Origin: Natrinema salaciae | GTDB taxonomy: Archaea; Halobacteriota; Halobacteria; Halobacteriales; Natrialbaceae | Assembly (NCBI RefSeq): GCF_900110865.1 | Contig: NZ_FOFD01000004.1 | Span: 365,860 to 429,859 of the forward strand | Length of the DNA stretch: 64,000 nt | Direction: 5' to 3' | Translations under genes and position numbers: made by a program | Part shown: piece after piece, positions 40,792 to 50,357 of the stretch | How positions within the stretch are numbered: the first letter of the stretch is position 1 | Layout of the letters: each line of letters starts with the position of its first letter | Notes under the pieces: generated by a model | What the model was told of the DNA's origin: nothing | Database searches by the model: none | The model's input: the letters and a program-made list of their open reading frames with translations, nothing else

Positions 40792-41409
40792 CTACTCGTC
40801 GCTCTCGTTGTCCGGAAGGGCGTCCTCGACGAACGAGCCGACGTCCTCGAGAAAGCCGTCGTCGCCCGTACCATCGTCGTCCGCGTCGTCGCTCCCCGAC
40901 TCGGGTTCGCTGTCGGTCGCGTCGTCACCGGTTTCCTCGTCGTCGGGGTCGTCCGCGTCGTCGGGGTCGTCCGCGTCAGCGCCGGTATCCTCGTCGTCGG
41001 GGTCGTCACCCTCGGACGCGTCACCGTCGCCCCCGTCCTCGTCCGCGCCGGCACCCCGATCACCGGTTTCGTTGCCATCGTCGCTCTCGTTCCCGCCGGC
41101 GGTCTCGTTTCCACCACCCGCGGTCGGCTCGGTCTCCGACTCGTTGTCCGCAGGGTCGTCGCTCTCGTTCCCGCCGGCGGCCTCGTCGCTCTCGTTTCCG
41201 TCCCCGTACCCGCCGGCGGTCGTCTCGCCGGCGTCACCGGCCTGTGGTCCCAGCGACTCCGTTTCGCCGTCGGCCTCCGAACTGGCCGGCGAATCGGCCA
41301 CGAACAGCCCCGGGCCGACGACCGCGACCATCAGCCCGAACGCCGCGAGGATGATCACGGTCGCCACGAGGACGGTCCCGACCGGCGACACGTCGGTCTC
41401 ACCTGCCAT
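40792..41409 (-). CDS. membrane-anchored, sequon-rich acidic stalk protein
   Basis: A 205-residue protein with one N-terminal helix (about residues 11-36, TVLVATVIILAAFGLMVAVV). An unstructured Gly/Asp/Glu/Asn region then fills the rest. Seven N-x-S/T sequons (NES, NET) occur between about residues 70 and 205, so if the tail is outside the cell it could be heavily N-glycosylated by AglB. No domain is recognisable. The final FLEDVGSFVEDALPDNESDE may be a short helix. Role as a cell-surface or pseudoperiplasmic stalk is conjecture. Confidence 0.65.
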   Translation of the reverse strand: MAGETDVSPVGTVLVATVIILAAFGLMVAVVGPGLFVADSPASSEADGETESLGPQAGDAGETTAGGYGDGNESDEAAGGNESDDPADNESETEPTAGGGNETAGGNESDDGNETGDRGAGADEDGGDGDASEGDDPDDEDTGADADDPDDADDPDDEETGDDATDSEPESGSDDADDDGTGDDGFLEDVGSFVEDALPDNESDE

Positions 41410-41607
41410 CGAGTGTGCTCGCCACCCTCGGCGGCTTTGTTAAGCGCAGCCATTGCGGCCGTCGCGCTGCCTCGCCGGGCGTCGGCTCCGCGCGGCTCGA
41501 GTCACGGAGCCGGCACCGAACGGGGTGTAACTGCACCCTACTCGTCCGTTTCCGCTGCCCTGCTTACGACCGAAACGACTACTCCCTCGCGTCCGTACGG
41601 CCTGCTC

Positions 41608-43479
41608 ATGAGCGGCTACGATATCGAGCGCTATCTCAACGTTCGCAGCGCCTACGGTGCCTCGTTCGGTCCCGACGGCGAACGGCTCTCGTTCCTGATG
41701 AACACGACCGGCACGCCACAGGTCTGGACCCTCGACGAACCCCGCGGCTGGCCCGAGCAGCGGACCTTCTACGACGAGCGAGTCACCTTCGCCTCGTGGT
41801 CACCCGAGCGTCCGGAGTTGATCTTCGGGATGGACGAAGGCGGTAACGAGCGCGCCCAGCTGTTCAGGCTCGACGCCGAGACCGGGGTGATTGAGGACGT
41901 AACGGCGATGCCCGGGGCCAAACACCGCTGGGGCGGCTGGAGCGACGACGGCGAGCGGTTCGCCTTCGCCTCGAACCGCCGCGACGAGTCCGTCTTCGAC
42001 GTCTACGTGCAGGGTCGCGACGAGACCGGCGCGGACGCCGAACGCGTCGTCGAGGGCGACGGCTGGCTCTCGCTGTCCGGCTGGAGCCCCGACGACACAC
42101 GGCTGCTGGTCTCGCAGGCGTACTCCAACTTCGATCAGGACCTGTACGTGCTCGACCTCGCGGCCGACGAGCGCGAACTCGAGCACGTCACGCCCCACGA
42201 GGGCGACGTCCGCTATCAGAGCGCGAGCTGGGCACCCGACGGCGAGGGACTCTACCTCGTTACGGACGAGGGCGAGGCCGACACCCTCTATCTGGCCTAT
42301 CTCGACCTCGAGAGCGGCGATCTCGAGACCGTCATCGACGGGGACGGGTGGAACGTCGACGGGATCGCGCTGGACGACGAGACCGGCCGATTCGTCTGTT
42401 CGCGCAACGTCGACGGCTACACCGAACTGACCGTCGGGGCGTTCGACGGCGAGGAGCCGACCGCGTTCGAGACGTTTCCCGAGCCCGACCTGCCCGGCGG
42501 AATCTCCGGCGGCGTGAGTTTCGATCCCGACGCGGAGCGGTTCGCGCTCTCGACGACCGGCGACACCGTCAACACGAACGTCTTCGTCGTCGATCTCGAG
42601 ACCGGCGAGGCGGACCAGTGGACGAGTGCGCCGACCGCGGGCATTCCCCGCGAGTCGTTCGCCGAGTCCGAACTCGTCCGCGTCGAGAGCGTCGGCGTTG
42701 ACGGGCAGCGCCCGTCGGCCAGTGGGACTCCGGAGGAGTCCGACGCTGGGCTCGAGGTACCCGGCTTCCTGACCCTTCCCGACGACGCCGCAGCGGGCGA
42801 TACGCCGGTCATCGTCGACATCCACGGCGGCCCAGAGAGCCAGCGCCGACCCTCGTTCTCGAGCGTCAAACAGTACTTCCTCGACCGGGGGTACGCCTAC
42901 TTCGAGCCGAACGTTCGGGGCTCGTCGGGCTACGGTGCCGAGTACGCCGCCCTCGACGACGTCGAAAAGCGGATGGATTCGGTCGCCGACATCGAGGCCT
43001 GCGTCGAGTGGCTGCGGGACCACCGCGCGATCGATCCCGACCGGATCGCCGCCAAGGGCGGCTCCTACGGCGGGTTCATGGTGCTGGCTGCGCTGACCGA
43101 GTACCCCGATCTCTGGGCCGCCGGCGTCGACATCGTCGGCATCGCCAACTTCGTCACGTTCCTCGAAAACACGGGCGACTGGCGGCGCGAACTCCGGGAG
43201 GCGGAGTACGGCTCGCTCGCCGAGGACCGCGCGTTCCTCGAGGAGATCTCGCCGATCAACAACGTCGAGCGGATCGAGGCACCGCTGTTCGTCCTCCACG
43301 GGGAGAACGACCCACGCGTTCCGGTCGGCGAAGCGGAACAGATCGCCGACCGAGCGGCCGAACAGGGCGTTCCGGTCCGAAAGCTGATCTTCGACGACGA
43401 GGGCCACGGCTTCTCGAAACTCGAGAACCGCATCGAGGCCTACTCCGCGATCGCGGATTTCCTGGACGAGCACGTCTGA
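41608..43479 (+). CDS. S9-family prolyl oligopeptidase-like serine peptidase
   Basis: A 623-residue peptidase. Residues about 1-360 form a propeller of repeated blades (GYDIERYLNVRSAYGASFGP, FASWSPERPELIFGMD, ASWAPDGEGLYLVTDE). From about 395 is the alpha/beta hydrolase domain with IHGGPESQRRP, GSSGYGAEYAA, nucleophile Ser486 (GGSYGGFM), Asp568 (GENDPRVP) and His600 (EGHGF). It cleaves short peptides or acylated amino termini in the cytoplasm. No signal peptide. The start ATG 41608 fits the family; the preceding 65 codons do not. Confidence 0.92.
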   Translation: MSGYDIERYLNVRSAYGASFGPDGERLSFLMNTTGTPQVWTLDEPRGWPEQRTFYDERVTFASWSPERPELIFGMDEGGNERAQLFRLDAETGVIEDVTAMPGAKHRWGGWSDDGERFAFASNRRDESVFDVYVQGRDETGADAERVVEGDGWLSLSGWSPDDTRLLVSQAYSNFDQDLYVLDLAADERELEHVTPHEGDVRYQSASWAPDGEGLYLVTDEGEADTLYLAYLDLESGDLETVIDGDGWNVDGIALDDETGRFVCSRNVDGYTELTVGAFDGEEPTAFETFPEPDLPGGISGGVSFDPDAERFALSTTGDTVNTNVFVVDLETGEADQWTSAPTAGIPRESFAESELVRVESVGVDGQRPSASGTPEESDAGLEVPGFLTLPDDAAAGDTPVIVDIHGGPESQRRPSFSSVKQYFLDRGYAYFEPNVRGSSGYGAEYAALDDVEKRMDSVADIEACVEWLRDHRAIDPDRIAAKGGSYGGFMVLAALTEYPDLWAAGVDIVGIANFVTFLENTGDWRRELREAEYGSLAEDRAFLEEISPINNVERIEAPLFVLHGENDPRVPVGEAEQIADRAAEQGVPVRKLIFDDEGHGFSKLENRIEAYSAIADFLDEHV

Positions 43480-43555
43480 GAGGCCGATCTGACGGCCATA
43501 ACTACGGTACAATAATTACAAAAACTATACATGACAGGGGTACAGAGGGGCAGCC

Positions 43556-44524
43556 ATGGCCGCCATTCAAACGAACGGTCTCACCAAGCGGTACGGTGAG
43601 TCGGTCCTCGCTGTCGACGACCTCGATCTCACGGTCGAGAACGGGGAAATATTCGGCTTCCTGGGTCCCAACGGCGCCGGGAAGTCGACGACGATCAACA
43701 TGTTGCTCGACTTCGTCAGACCGACGGAGGGAACTGCGACCGTACTCGGATACGATGCCCAGGACGAAACGGGAGAAATTCGAGAACGGATCGGCGTTCT
43801 TCCGGAAGGTGCGACCCTCTACGAGCGTCTGACCGCACGCGAACACATCGAGTGGGTCGCCGACACCAAGGACGCAGCCATCGACGTCGATGCGATCCTC
43901 GACCGCGTCGGCATCCTCGAGGACGCGGACCGAGCCGCCGGCGGGTTCTCGAAGGGGATGGCACAGCGACTGGGACTCGGAATGGCGTTGGTCGGCGATC
44001 CCGACCTACTGCTGTTAGACGAGCCCTCCTCCGGACTCGATCCGACGGGCATTCAGGACATGCGCGAGCTGCTGCGAGACGAGGCCGAGTCGGGAACGAC
44101 CGTGTTCTTCTCGAGCCACATCCTGTCGGAGGTCGAAGCCGTCTGTGACCGCGTCGGCATCATGAACGAGGGTCACCTCGTCGCTCTGGACAGCATCGAG
44201 AACTTGCAGGACGAAGCAACCGGTGCAGTGACGATCGACGTGGAACTCGCCACGCCCGTGGATCCCGCCGTCCTCGACGTCGGCTCGATCTCGGGCGTGC
44301 AGCAGACCGACATCGACGGGGATACCGTCACAACCGTCTGCGATGACGCCACCGTGAAAGTCGACGTCGTCCGACATCTCGACGACCGGGCGACCGTGAC
44401 GGATATCCTCTCGACGGACACCTCGCTCGAAGAACTGTTCAATCAGTATACGGGAAGCACGGACGGCGACGGCGCGGTCGAGTCACCGACCGATCCGGAG
44501 CGGGAACAGGAGGTGACCGTATGA
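43556..44524 (+). CDS. ABC-2-type transporter, ATP-binding protein
   Basis: A 322-residue nucleotide-binding subunit: Walker A GPNGAGKST (residues 37-45), Q-loop region, signature GGFSKGMAQRL (a variant of LSGGQ), Walker B LLLLDEPSSGLD, H-loop SSHIL. The C-terminal 80 residues are the regulatory extension of the DrrA/CcmA-like group (FNQYTG ending). It pairs with the permease downstream, to which its stop overlaps by ATGA. A gaggggca purine run before the ATG could be a ribosome site. Substrate of the exporter unknown. Confidence 0.93.
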   Translation: MAAIQTNGLTKRYGESVLAVDDLDLTVENGEIFGFLGPNGAGKSTTINMLLDFVRPTEGTATVLGYDAQDETGEIRERIGVLPEGATLYERLTAREHIEWVADTKDAAIDVDAILDRVGILEDADRAAGGFSKGMAQRLGLGMALVGDPDLLLLDEPSSGLDPTGIQDMRELLRDEAESGTTVFFSSHILSEVEAVCDRVGIMNEGHLVALDSIENLQDEATGAVTIDVELATPVDPAVLDVGSISGVQQTDIDGDTVTTVCDDATVKVDVVRHLDDRATVTDILSTDTSLEELFNQYTGSTDGDGAVESPTDPEREQEVTV

Positions 44525-45360
44525 GCGCCATTTCGGTCGCCAAACGGGACTTTCTGAACGTCCGACGGGCGAAGCTCGTCTGGATCCCCGCCGCACTGTA
44601 CGCCCTGTTCATGCTCCTGTTCTACTGGGGGCAGAGCAGTCGACAGGAGCCCGACTTCTACAGGGTCCTGTGGAGTCTCGCCGGGATCGGCGGCGCGCTG
44701 GTCATTCCGCTGGTCGCGATCGTCGCGGCGTATCTCTCGGTCGCCGGAGAGCGCGAGTCCGGCAGCGTCCGGTACCAGCTGAGTCTCCCCGTCTCTCGGT
44801 CGGATGTCGTCGTCGGCAAGCTGCTCGCCCGGACTGGTGTCGTCGTCGTCTCACTGCTCGTCGCGTTCGCCATCGGAACCGTCGCCGCGCAGCTGCTCGT
44901 CCCGGAGATGACCATCGAATACGCCGAGTACGCGGCATTCATCGGGCTCACCCTCGTGTACGCGCTCGCGTACGTCGCCGTCGCCGTCGCGATCTCCGCG
45001 GCGACCTCGAGTCGGTCGCGGGCGATGAGCGGTGCGATCGGCTTCTTTTTCGTGTTCAACCTCGGATGGAACTTCCTGCCGGTCAGCCCCGTCCAGATGG
45101 CCAGGTTCGTCTTCAACGAACTCGGCGTCGACTACAGCGATTCGGTATTAGATTTCATCTTCAGCCTCAGCCCGACTGGGGCCTATCTCAACGGGATGAA
45201 ACTCGTCTTCCCGGATAACTTCGTCATGCTGCAGACGACCACGGCCGAGAGCAACCCGTTTTACGTGCAGGGCTGGTTCATGCTCGTCATCCTCGCGGGC
45301 TGGATCGTCGTCCCGCTGCTCCTCGGGAGTTGGCAGTTCCGGCGGACGGACCTCGGCTGA
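44521..45360 (+). CDS. ABC-2-type transporter, permease
   Basis: A 279-residue permease with six hydrophobic segments: WIPAALYALFMLLFYWG, IPLVAIVAAYLSVA, VVVVSLLVAFAIGTVAA, AFIGLTLVYALAYVAVAVAIS, GAIGFFFVFNLGWNFLP and MLVILAGWIVVPLLLG. A conserved ERESGSVRYQLSLPVSRSDV loop follows the second helix, as in NosY/DrrB-like ABC-2 permeases. It probably exports a drug, lipid or antibiotic-like compound or maintains envelope. Translation is coupled to the ATPase gene through the 4-bp overlap. Confidence 0.92.
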   Translation: MSAISVAKRDFLNVRRAKLVWIPAALYALFMLLFYWGQSSRQEPDFYRVLWSLAGIGGALVIPLVAIVAAYLSVAGERESGSVRYQLSLPVSRSDVVVGKLLARTGVVVVSLLVAFAIGTVAAQLLVPEMTIEYAEYAAFIGLTLVYALAYVAVAVAISAATSSRSRAMSGAIGFFFVFNLGWNFLPVSPVQMARFVFNELGVDYSDSVLDFIFSLSPTGAYLNGMKLVFPDNFVMLQTTTAESNPFYVQGWFMLVILAGWIVVPLLLGSWQFRRTDLG

Positions 45361-45392
45361 TGGGACGGACCGACCCCGATTGACGCCGTCGA

Positions 45393-46454
45393 TCAGTCGA
45401 TGACGCCCGTTTTCGTCGCCACGTCTCGAGCGGCCCGCTCGTTCATCCCGTCGCCGAGGATCGTATAGCGATCGCGGATCTCGTGGCAGGTCGTCAGCGC
45501 CTCGATCACCGTTTCGTCGTCGATTCCGAGTTCCACGGCGGTCGTCGGCGCGTCGATGCTCGCGAGCGCGTCGCGAATGTCCCGCCAGATGCCCCGATCG
45601 CCGCCGTGGAGGTAGGCGGTCATGATCGACCCGACGCCGACCTGGTGGCCGTGGAGGGCCGCCTCGGGTTCCAGTCGGTCGAGTTGATGGGAGAACAGGT
45701 GTTCGGCTCCGCTGGCGGGTCGTGACGAGCCGGCGATGCTCATCGCGACGCCCGACGACATGAGCGCCTTGGTGACGATCCAGGCCGACTCTTCGAGCCC
45801 CGGTCGAATGAGGTCGGCGTTGTCCACGAGGATCTCGGCGGTCATCTCCGAGAGCGCGGCGGCGTACTCGGAGTACTCGACGTCTTTGAGCCGCTGGGCG
45901 AGCCGCCAGTCCATCACCGCGGTGTAGTTCGAGATGATGTCGGCGCAGCCGGCGGTCGTCAGCTCCCACGGGGCGTCGGCGAGAATCCCGGTGTCGGCGA
46001 CGACCGCCAGCGGCGGTTCCGCCGCGACGCTGTGGCGGGAGTCCCCGTCCGGCACGGAGCCGCGATTGCTGACGATCCCGTCGTGGCTGGCCGCCGTCGG
46101 CACCGAGAGAAAGCCCATCTCGAGGTGGTGGCTGGCCAGTTTCGCGATGTCGATGGCCTTCCCGCCGCCGATTCCGACGAGGTAGGACGCGTCCTCGGCT
46201 TCGGCGGCCTCGATGACTCGCTCGACGGCGTCGAAGGTCGCTTTCTCGATCGTGACGATCGCGGGATCGATTCCGGCGGCCTCGAAATCGGCCGCGATCG
46301 GGTCCGCGGCGACGTCTCGAGGCGTCGGACTCGTGACGAACAGCGGCCGCCCCTGCAGGTGGAGATCGTCGACCACGTCGACGACCTCGCTGCGAACGCC
46401 GTGACCGACGACGACATTTCGCGGGAGACGAATCCACGTCGACTTCTCGAACAT
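45393..46454 (-). CDS. egsA: sn-glycerol-1-phosphate dehydrogenase
   Basis: Reduces dihydroxyacetone phosphate to sn-glycerol-1-phosphate, the backbone of archaeal ether lipids. The 353-residue product has the NAD(P)-binding GIGGGKAIDIAK, catalytic TAASHDGIVSN (zinc Asp), and GAEHLFSHQLD and ALHGHQVGVG (zinc His ligands). These three sites match the Asp/His/His set of the family. It starts at ATG 46454 (MFEKSTWIRLPRNVVVGHG). An open frame upstream to 46601 is Arg-rich and not conserved. It is divergent from the M48-like gene, 162 bp apart. Confidence 0.96.
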   Translation of the reverse strand: MFEKSTWIRLPRNVVVGHGVRSEVVDVVDDLHLQGRPLFVTSPTPRDVAADPIAADFEAAGIDPAIVTIEKATFDAVERVIEAAEAEDASYLVGIGGGKAIDIAKLASHHLEMGFLSVPTAASHDGIVSNRGSVPDGDSRHSVAAEPPLAVVADTGILADAPWELTTAGCADIISNYTAVMDWRLAQRLKDVEYSEYAAALSEMTAEILVDNADLIRPGLEESAWIVTKALMSSGVAMSIAGSSRPASGAEHLFSHQLDRLEPEAALHGHQVGVGSIMTAYLHGGDRGIWRDIRDALASIDAPTTAVELGIDDETVIEALTTCHEIRDRYTILGDGMNERAARDVATKTGVID

Positions 46455-46587
46455 ACCGGTTCTGACACACCCCCGGGACATGTGCTTTTCCTCGTCGCGC
46501 TCCCGTCGACGGGAAATCGCGTGCCCGCTTTGCGAGACCGTGGCTCGAGCGACTACCGACCGCTCGCGTCGGACGGAAAGCGACACG

Positions 46588-46595
46588 TTATAAAT
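46588..46595 (+). promoter_or_regulatory. TATA element of the M48-like gene
   Basis: gttataaa, centred about 25 nt before the ATG at 46617. This implies a leaderless transcript and fixes the start. Confidence 0.6.
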
Positions 46596-46616
46596 TTCCA
46601 ACTAAACAGTCCAAAT

Positions 46617-47699
46617 ATGATCGGAATAGTCACGCGCTGGCTCGGACTACTCGTCGTCGGCTACGTCGCGGGCCGCCTGTACGGCCGGTACGCGATCCGG
46701 AGAGCCGACGACGAGCACCGATCGCGCGGGACGTATCGCCTCCTCACTGTCGTGGGCCTCACGACCCTTTCCGCGCTCGTGTTCTCCGGCCTCCTCGGCG
46801 CGACCGAAACCGCGCTTTCCGCCGTTCACCCGGCACTGTCCGGCGGACTCGCCGCGTCGCTCGCCTGGGGGGCGACGGGGATCGGCACGATCGTCGCGGT
46901 CCTCGTCACCTATCTCGGCGTCTTTCCGTACGCCCGCGAGCGGCGGGACCTCGAGATCAGCGCCGCGACGGCCCTCATCCGGCTCGCCAAGTACCTCGTG
47001 GCGATCGGGATCTTCTGCGTCGGTGTGATCGCTCTCCTCACGGTGCTCCTCGGGGCGTCAGATCCCGATCCACGGCTGATCCCGGTCGTCCTCCTCGTCC
47101 TCGTCGTCGGAATCTACGCCTGGGTACAACACGCCGTCCGACTCTCGCAGGACGTCTCAGAACCGACGGCCGAACAGCGCCGGCGACTCGAGGCCGCGGC
47201 CGACCGGGCCGACCTGACCGCGGTGATCGCCGGCGTGTTTCCGGGTCGCGAAACCGAAGTCGCCGCGGTCTATCTCGATGGCCCGTTCTGGAACCGGCGG
47301 GCCTACGCCACCGACTACGCGCTGGAGATCCTCGACGACGACGAACTCACGGCGCTGTGTGCGCGGGTCGACGCGGCCGACGAGCGCTGGCTCCTCGAGC
47401 GACGAACGCTCGTCGCGGCGCTTCTGTTCGGCGCGTTCGTCGTCCTGACCGTCTGGGCATCGCTGGCCCTCGCGCTCGTCGGTCTGCTCGTTGGCTGGCC
47501 GCTGCTCGCCCGGCATCTCCAGCGCTGTGAGTTCGCCGCGGACCGCCGCGCGGCGAGCGAGGTCGGCGTCGATACCTTCGCGAACGCCTGCGAGGCCGGT
47601 CGTGACCTCGCCGCGGGTCGGAGTCGAATCCTCGAGCGCCTCGCCACGAGACCGTCGACGGCGCGGCGACTCGAGCGACTCCGGAAACTGGAGTCCTGA
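46617..47699 (+). CDS. M48 peptidase-like membrane protein without the catalytic motif
   Basis: A 360-residue membrane protein built like HtpX-type M48 peptidases: four N-terminal membrane helices, a cytoplasmic domain, then AYATDYALEILDDDELTAL where active relatives read ELxAVxAHExxH. Here the HExxH zinc helix is replaced by CARVDAADERW. Two further helices follow, and the third zinc-ligand region reads RCEFAADRRAASEVG (E-x-x-A-D kept in part). It can no longer hydrolyse peptides by the usual mechanism. A pseudoprotease or scaffold role is inference. The start is fixed by a TATA box at -25. Confidence 0.7.
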   Translation: MIGIVTRWLGLLVVGYVAGRLYGRYAIRRADDEHRSRGTYRLLTVVGLTTLSALVFSGLLGATETALSAVHPALSGGLAASLAWGATGIGTIVAVLVTYLGVFPYARERRDLEISAATALIRLAKYLVAIGIFCVGVIALLTVLLGASDPDPRLIPVVLLVLVVGIYAWVQHAVRLSQDVSEPTAEQRRRLEAAADRADLTAVIAGVFPGRETEVAAVYLDGPFWNRRAYATDYALEILDDDELTALCARVDAADERWLLERRTLVAALLFGAFVVLTVWASLALALVGLLVGWPLLARHLQRCEFAADRRAASEVGVDTFANACEAGRDLAAGRSRILERLATRPSTARRLERLRKLES

Positions 47700-48689
47700 T
47701 CAGAGCGTCTCGAGAATGCCAAGCACGCGCTCTTCGGCCACCCGGTCCGGGCCGTTCTCGTCCCCGTCGCGGTCGCTCTCGAGGTGGGACTCGACCGACC
47801 GGTCCATCGCCGCCTCGAGCGGTGTCGATTCCCAGCCCAGCGCGGCGAGTTTCGCCGTCGAGAGGACGTGTGGATACGTCCGATAGAGGGGGTAGTCGTC
47901 GAGTTCGATGTCGCCGGCCGCGAGCTCGCGCGGGCCGGCGTGGACGGTCTCGACCGCAGTGTCCAGGGAATCGGCGATCAGCTCGATCATCTCCTCGAGC
48001 GTGACGAGCCGTCGATCGCCGACGTTGTACGCCTCGCCGGCCGCGCCGCGCTCGGCGACGACCCGCAACGCGCTGGCCACGTCTTCGACGTAGACGCGGT
48101 GTCGGAGGTTCGTTCCGTCGCCGGGGACCACGATACGGTCGAAGCGGTGCAGCCGGTCGATCCACCAGTCCAGACGCTCGGTGTAGTCGTGGGGACCGTA
48201 GACGATCGGCGGCCGGACGGCCATGGCGCGGACGCCGCTCTCGGCCGCCGCGAACACCGCCCGATCGCACTCGGCCTTCCGGTTCCCGTAGGTCTCGACG
48301 GAATCGTCGGTCGACTGCTCGGCGGTACAGGGGTGCAACGGCGTCTCACCTTCGCGTTTCGGGATCTCCTCGCGGCCGTACGCCGCGCCGCTCGAGACGT
48401 AGACGTAGGCCTCGCAGTCCGCGAAAACGTCGGTCGCGGTACGGACGTCCGCGGGGTGGTAGGCCACGCAGTCGAAGACCGCGTCGGGATCGACCGTCGA
48501 CGCTGCCGACTCGAGCACCGCGTCGTTCGTGCGATCGCCCTCGATGTGGGCGACGCGGTCATCGTCCACGAAGGGGTTCTCGCGGGTGCCGCGAGTGAGG
48601 AGGGTGACGCGGTAGTCGTGCTCGAGCAGATCCTCGACGAGATGGCGGCCGATGAAGCGCGTGCCGCCGATAACGAGTGCGCTGTCCAT
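47700..48689 (-). CDS. extended SDR NAD-dependent epimerase/dehydratase
   Basis: A 329-residue nucleotide-sugar-epimerase-like protein: GGTRFIGRHL (glycine-rich NAD motif), VFDCVAYHPADV, VYVSSGAAYG, and active-site YGNRK (Y-x-x-x-K). RHRVYVEDVASALRVVAE and AYNVGDRRLVTLEEMI follow. It resembles chloroplast RNA-binding/CSP41-like or NAD-dependent epimerases; the substrate is not evident. Its stop meets the end of the M48-like gene (convergent, 0 bp gap). Cytoplasmic. Confidence 0.88.
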   Translation of the reverse strand: MDSALVIGGTRFIGRHLVEDLLEHDYRVTLLTRGTRENPFVDDDRVAHIEGDRTNDAVLESAASTVDPDAVFDCVAYHPADVRTATDVFADCEAYVYVSSGAAYGREEIPKREGETPLHPCTAEQSTDDSVETYGNRKAECDRAVFAAAESGVRAMAVRPPIVYGPHDYTERLDWWIDRLHRFDRIVVPGDGTNLRHRVYVEDVASALRVVAERGAAGEAYNVGDRRLVTLEEMIELIADSLDTAVETVHAGPRELAAGDIELDDYPLYRTYPHVLSTAKLAALGWESTPLEAAMDRSVESHLESDRDGDENGPDRVAEERVLGILETL

Positions 48690-48839
48690 ACGTAGCCGTC
48701 ACGAGTACCGGAGAAAACGGTGACGGACGAACCGTCGTCGGTCGGGCGATCCCGGTTTGACCGCCAGAAATAGTTTCTCAGTCAATAAGTGTTCTATAGT
48801 AACCAGATAATATTGAAAGGAACGCGCGTCGACGACGGT

Positions 48840-50300
48840 ATGCCAAACTGGCATCGCCGTTCGATACTGGCGACTGGTGCAGCACTTTCGACCACCGGCG
48901 CGCTCGCGTCGATCAGCGCGACGACCGAGGAGGCGGCTTTGGACACGTCGTCGGGGCCGACCTCGACCGGCGATCCCGACGGCTGGTCCTCCGCCTGGGG
49001 CAACGCCGCGAACTCGAATTACCTGCCGCTCGAGGACGAGTTCCCGGAGCCGGAGACCGTCGCCTGGCGATACAAACTCCCGAGTATGCGCACGTGGCAC
49101 GACGGGACGGTCGCCGCCGTCGACGGGCGGATCTACCTCCTGACGAATTACGAGCGGACCGACGAACGAATCGGCGGGCTCTTCCAAAGTTACGAGACCG
49201 AACTCCACGCGATCGACGCCGACGACGGCGAACTCGACTGGCAAGCCGCGGTCGAGGCGACGGGTCGGCCGACGGTCGCCGACGGAATGGTCTACGTCAA
49301 CGGCAGGGATAGCGTCACGGCGTACGACGCCGCGGATGGCTCGGTCCGGTGGGAGCGGAAGCTCGATACCGTCGAGTGGATCACCAATCCGACGGCCGCC
49401 GACGGGACGCTCTACGTCGTCGCCGGGGAGGCTCTCTATGCACTCGACGGCGACGACGGATCGATCCAGTGGCGGCGCGAACAAGTCACGGTACGGGCGG
49501 CGGACGACACGGACGAGTCCGTGTCGACGTCGTTCGCGACGGAGCTCGTCGCCGTCGTGGACGGGACCGTTTACGCGATAACGACACCGTGTCCCGAGGA
49601 CAGCCCCGGTGCCGTCGCGCTCGAGGACGGCGTCGCTGCACTGGATGCGACGACGGGCGACACCGAGTGGGCAGTCGCGCCGGAGGGCGGCGTTTCGACC
49701 AGTCTCGTGGCGAGCGAAGCGTTCGTCTTCGGCATGAGAGTAGTCGACATGCATGGGGGCCCGCTCCTCGACCCCGACACTGGCGACGTCGTGCAGCAAG
49801 AAACACAGACCACCGTCGCCGCGACACCCGACGCTCGAGTGACCGTGCCGTTTCCGGGCAGCAGTGACATCAGTGTGTACCCGTCCGACGACGGGGAGCG
49901 CTGGACCGCTCCCGACGCGTCGGAGCCGCTCATCGCCGGGGACACCCTGATCGCCTTCCGCGACGGTTCGGTCGTCGGCTTCGACCTCGAGACCGGGGCC
50001 GTGACGTGGCAATGGGAGGGCGGTCCCAGCAGCACGCGGACGCTCGTCGCCGTCGACGAGAACACCCTCTACGCCGGGTTCGACGATGGAATCGTCGCGC
50101 TTCGTCCATCGGACGATGAAAACGAGGGCGACGAGTGCGGCGAGGACGACGAAGACGAGGGCGACGAGAACGACGGAGACGAGTGCGGCGAGGACGACGA
50201 AGACGAGGGCGACGAGAACGACGGAGACGAGGGCGACGAAGACGACACCGATTCGGACTGTCCCCGCGAGGGGGCCGGCTCCGCTCGAGCAGACCAGTAA
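48840..50300 (+). CDS. Tat-type secreted PQQ-like beta-propeller protein with acidic repeat tail
   Basis: A 486-residue exported protein. The N-terminus NWHRRSILATGAALSTTGALA is a twin-arginine signal, usual in haloarchaea. From about residue 60 it repeats PQQ/WD-like blades: HAIDADDGELDWQAAVEATG, TAYDAADGSVRWERKLDT, YALDGDDGSIQWRREQ, AALDATTGDTEWAVAP, VGFDLETGAVTWQWEGG. Residues about 430-465 are two tandem 16-residue units rich in Glu/Asp with a Cys each, followed by an unstructured end. An extracellular assembly or binding role is likely. Catalysis by PQQ is not implied. Confidence 0.88.
   Translation: MPNWHRRSILATGAALSTTGALASISATTEEAALDTSSGPTSTGDPDGWSSAWGNAANSNYLPLEDEFPEPETVAWRYKLPSMRTWHDGTVAAVDGRIYLLTNYERTDERIGGLFQSYETELHAIDADDGELDWQAAVEATGRPTVADGMVYVNGRDSVTAYDAADGSVRWERKLDTVEWITNPTAADGTLYVVAGEALYALDGDDGSIQWRREQVTVRAADDTDESVSTSFATELVAVVDGTVYAITTPCPEDSPGAVALEDGVAALDATTGDTEWAVAPEGGVSTSLVASEAFVFGMRVVDMHGGPLLDPDTGDVVQQETQTTVAATPDARVTVPFPGSSDISVYPSDDGERWTAPDASEPLIAGDTLIAFRDGSVVGFDLETGAVTWQWEGGPSSTRTLVAVDENTLYAGFDDGIVALRPSDDENEGDECGEDDEDEGDENDGDECGEDDEDEGDENDGDEGDEDDTDSDCPREGAGSARADQ
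50131..50226 (+). repeat. two 48-bp tandem repeats (coding)
   Basis: Units 50131-50178 and 50179-50226 each encode DECGEDDEDEGDENDG. In frame, so copy number can change without frameshift. Confidence 0.85.
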
Positions 50301-50357
50301 GCCCAGTGACGATCAGGGGCGGGTTCTATTTGGCCACCCGTGGAACCACGTCTCAGC

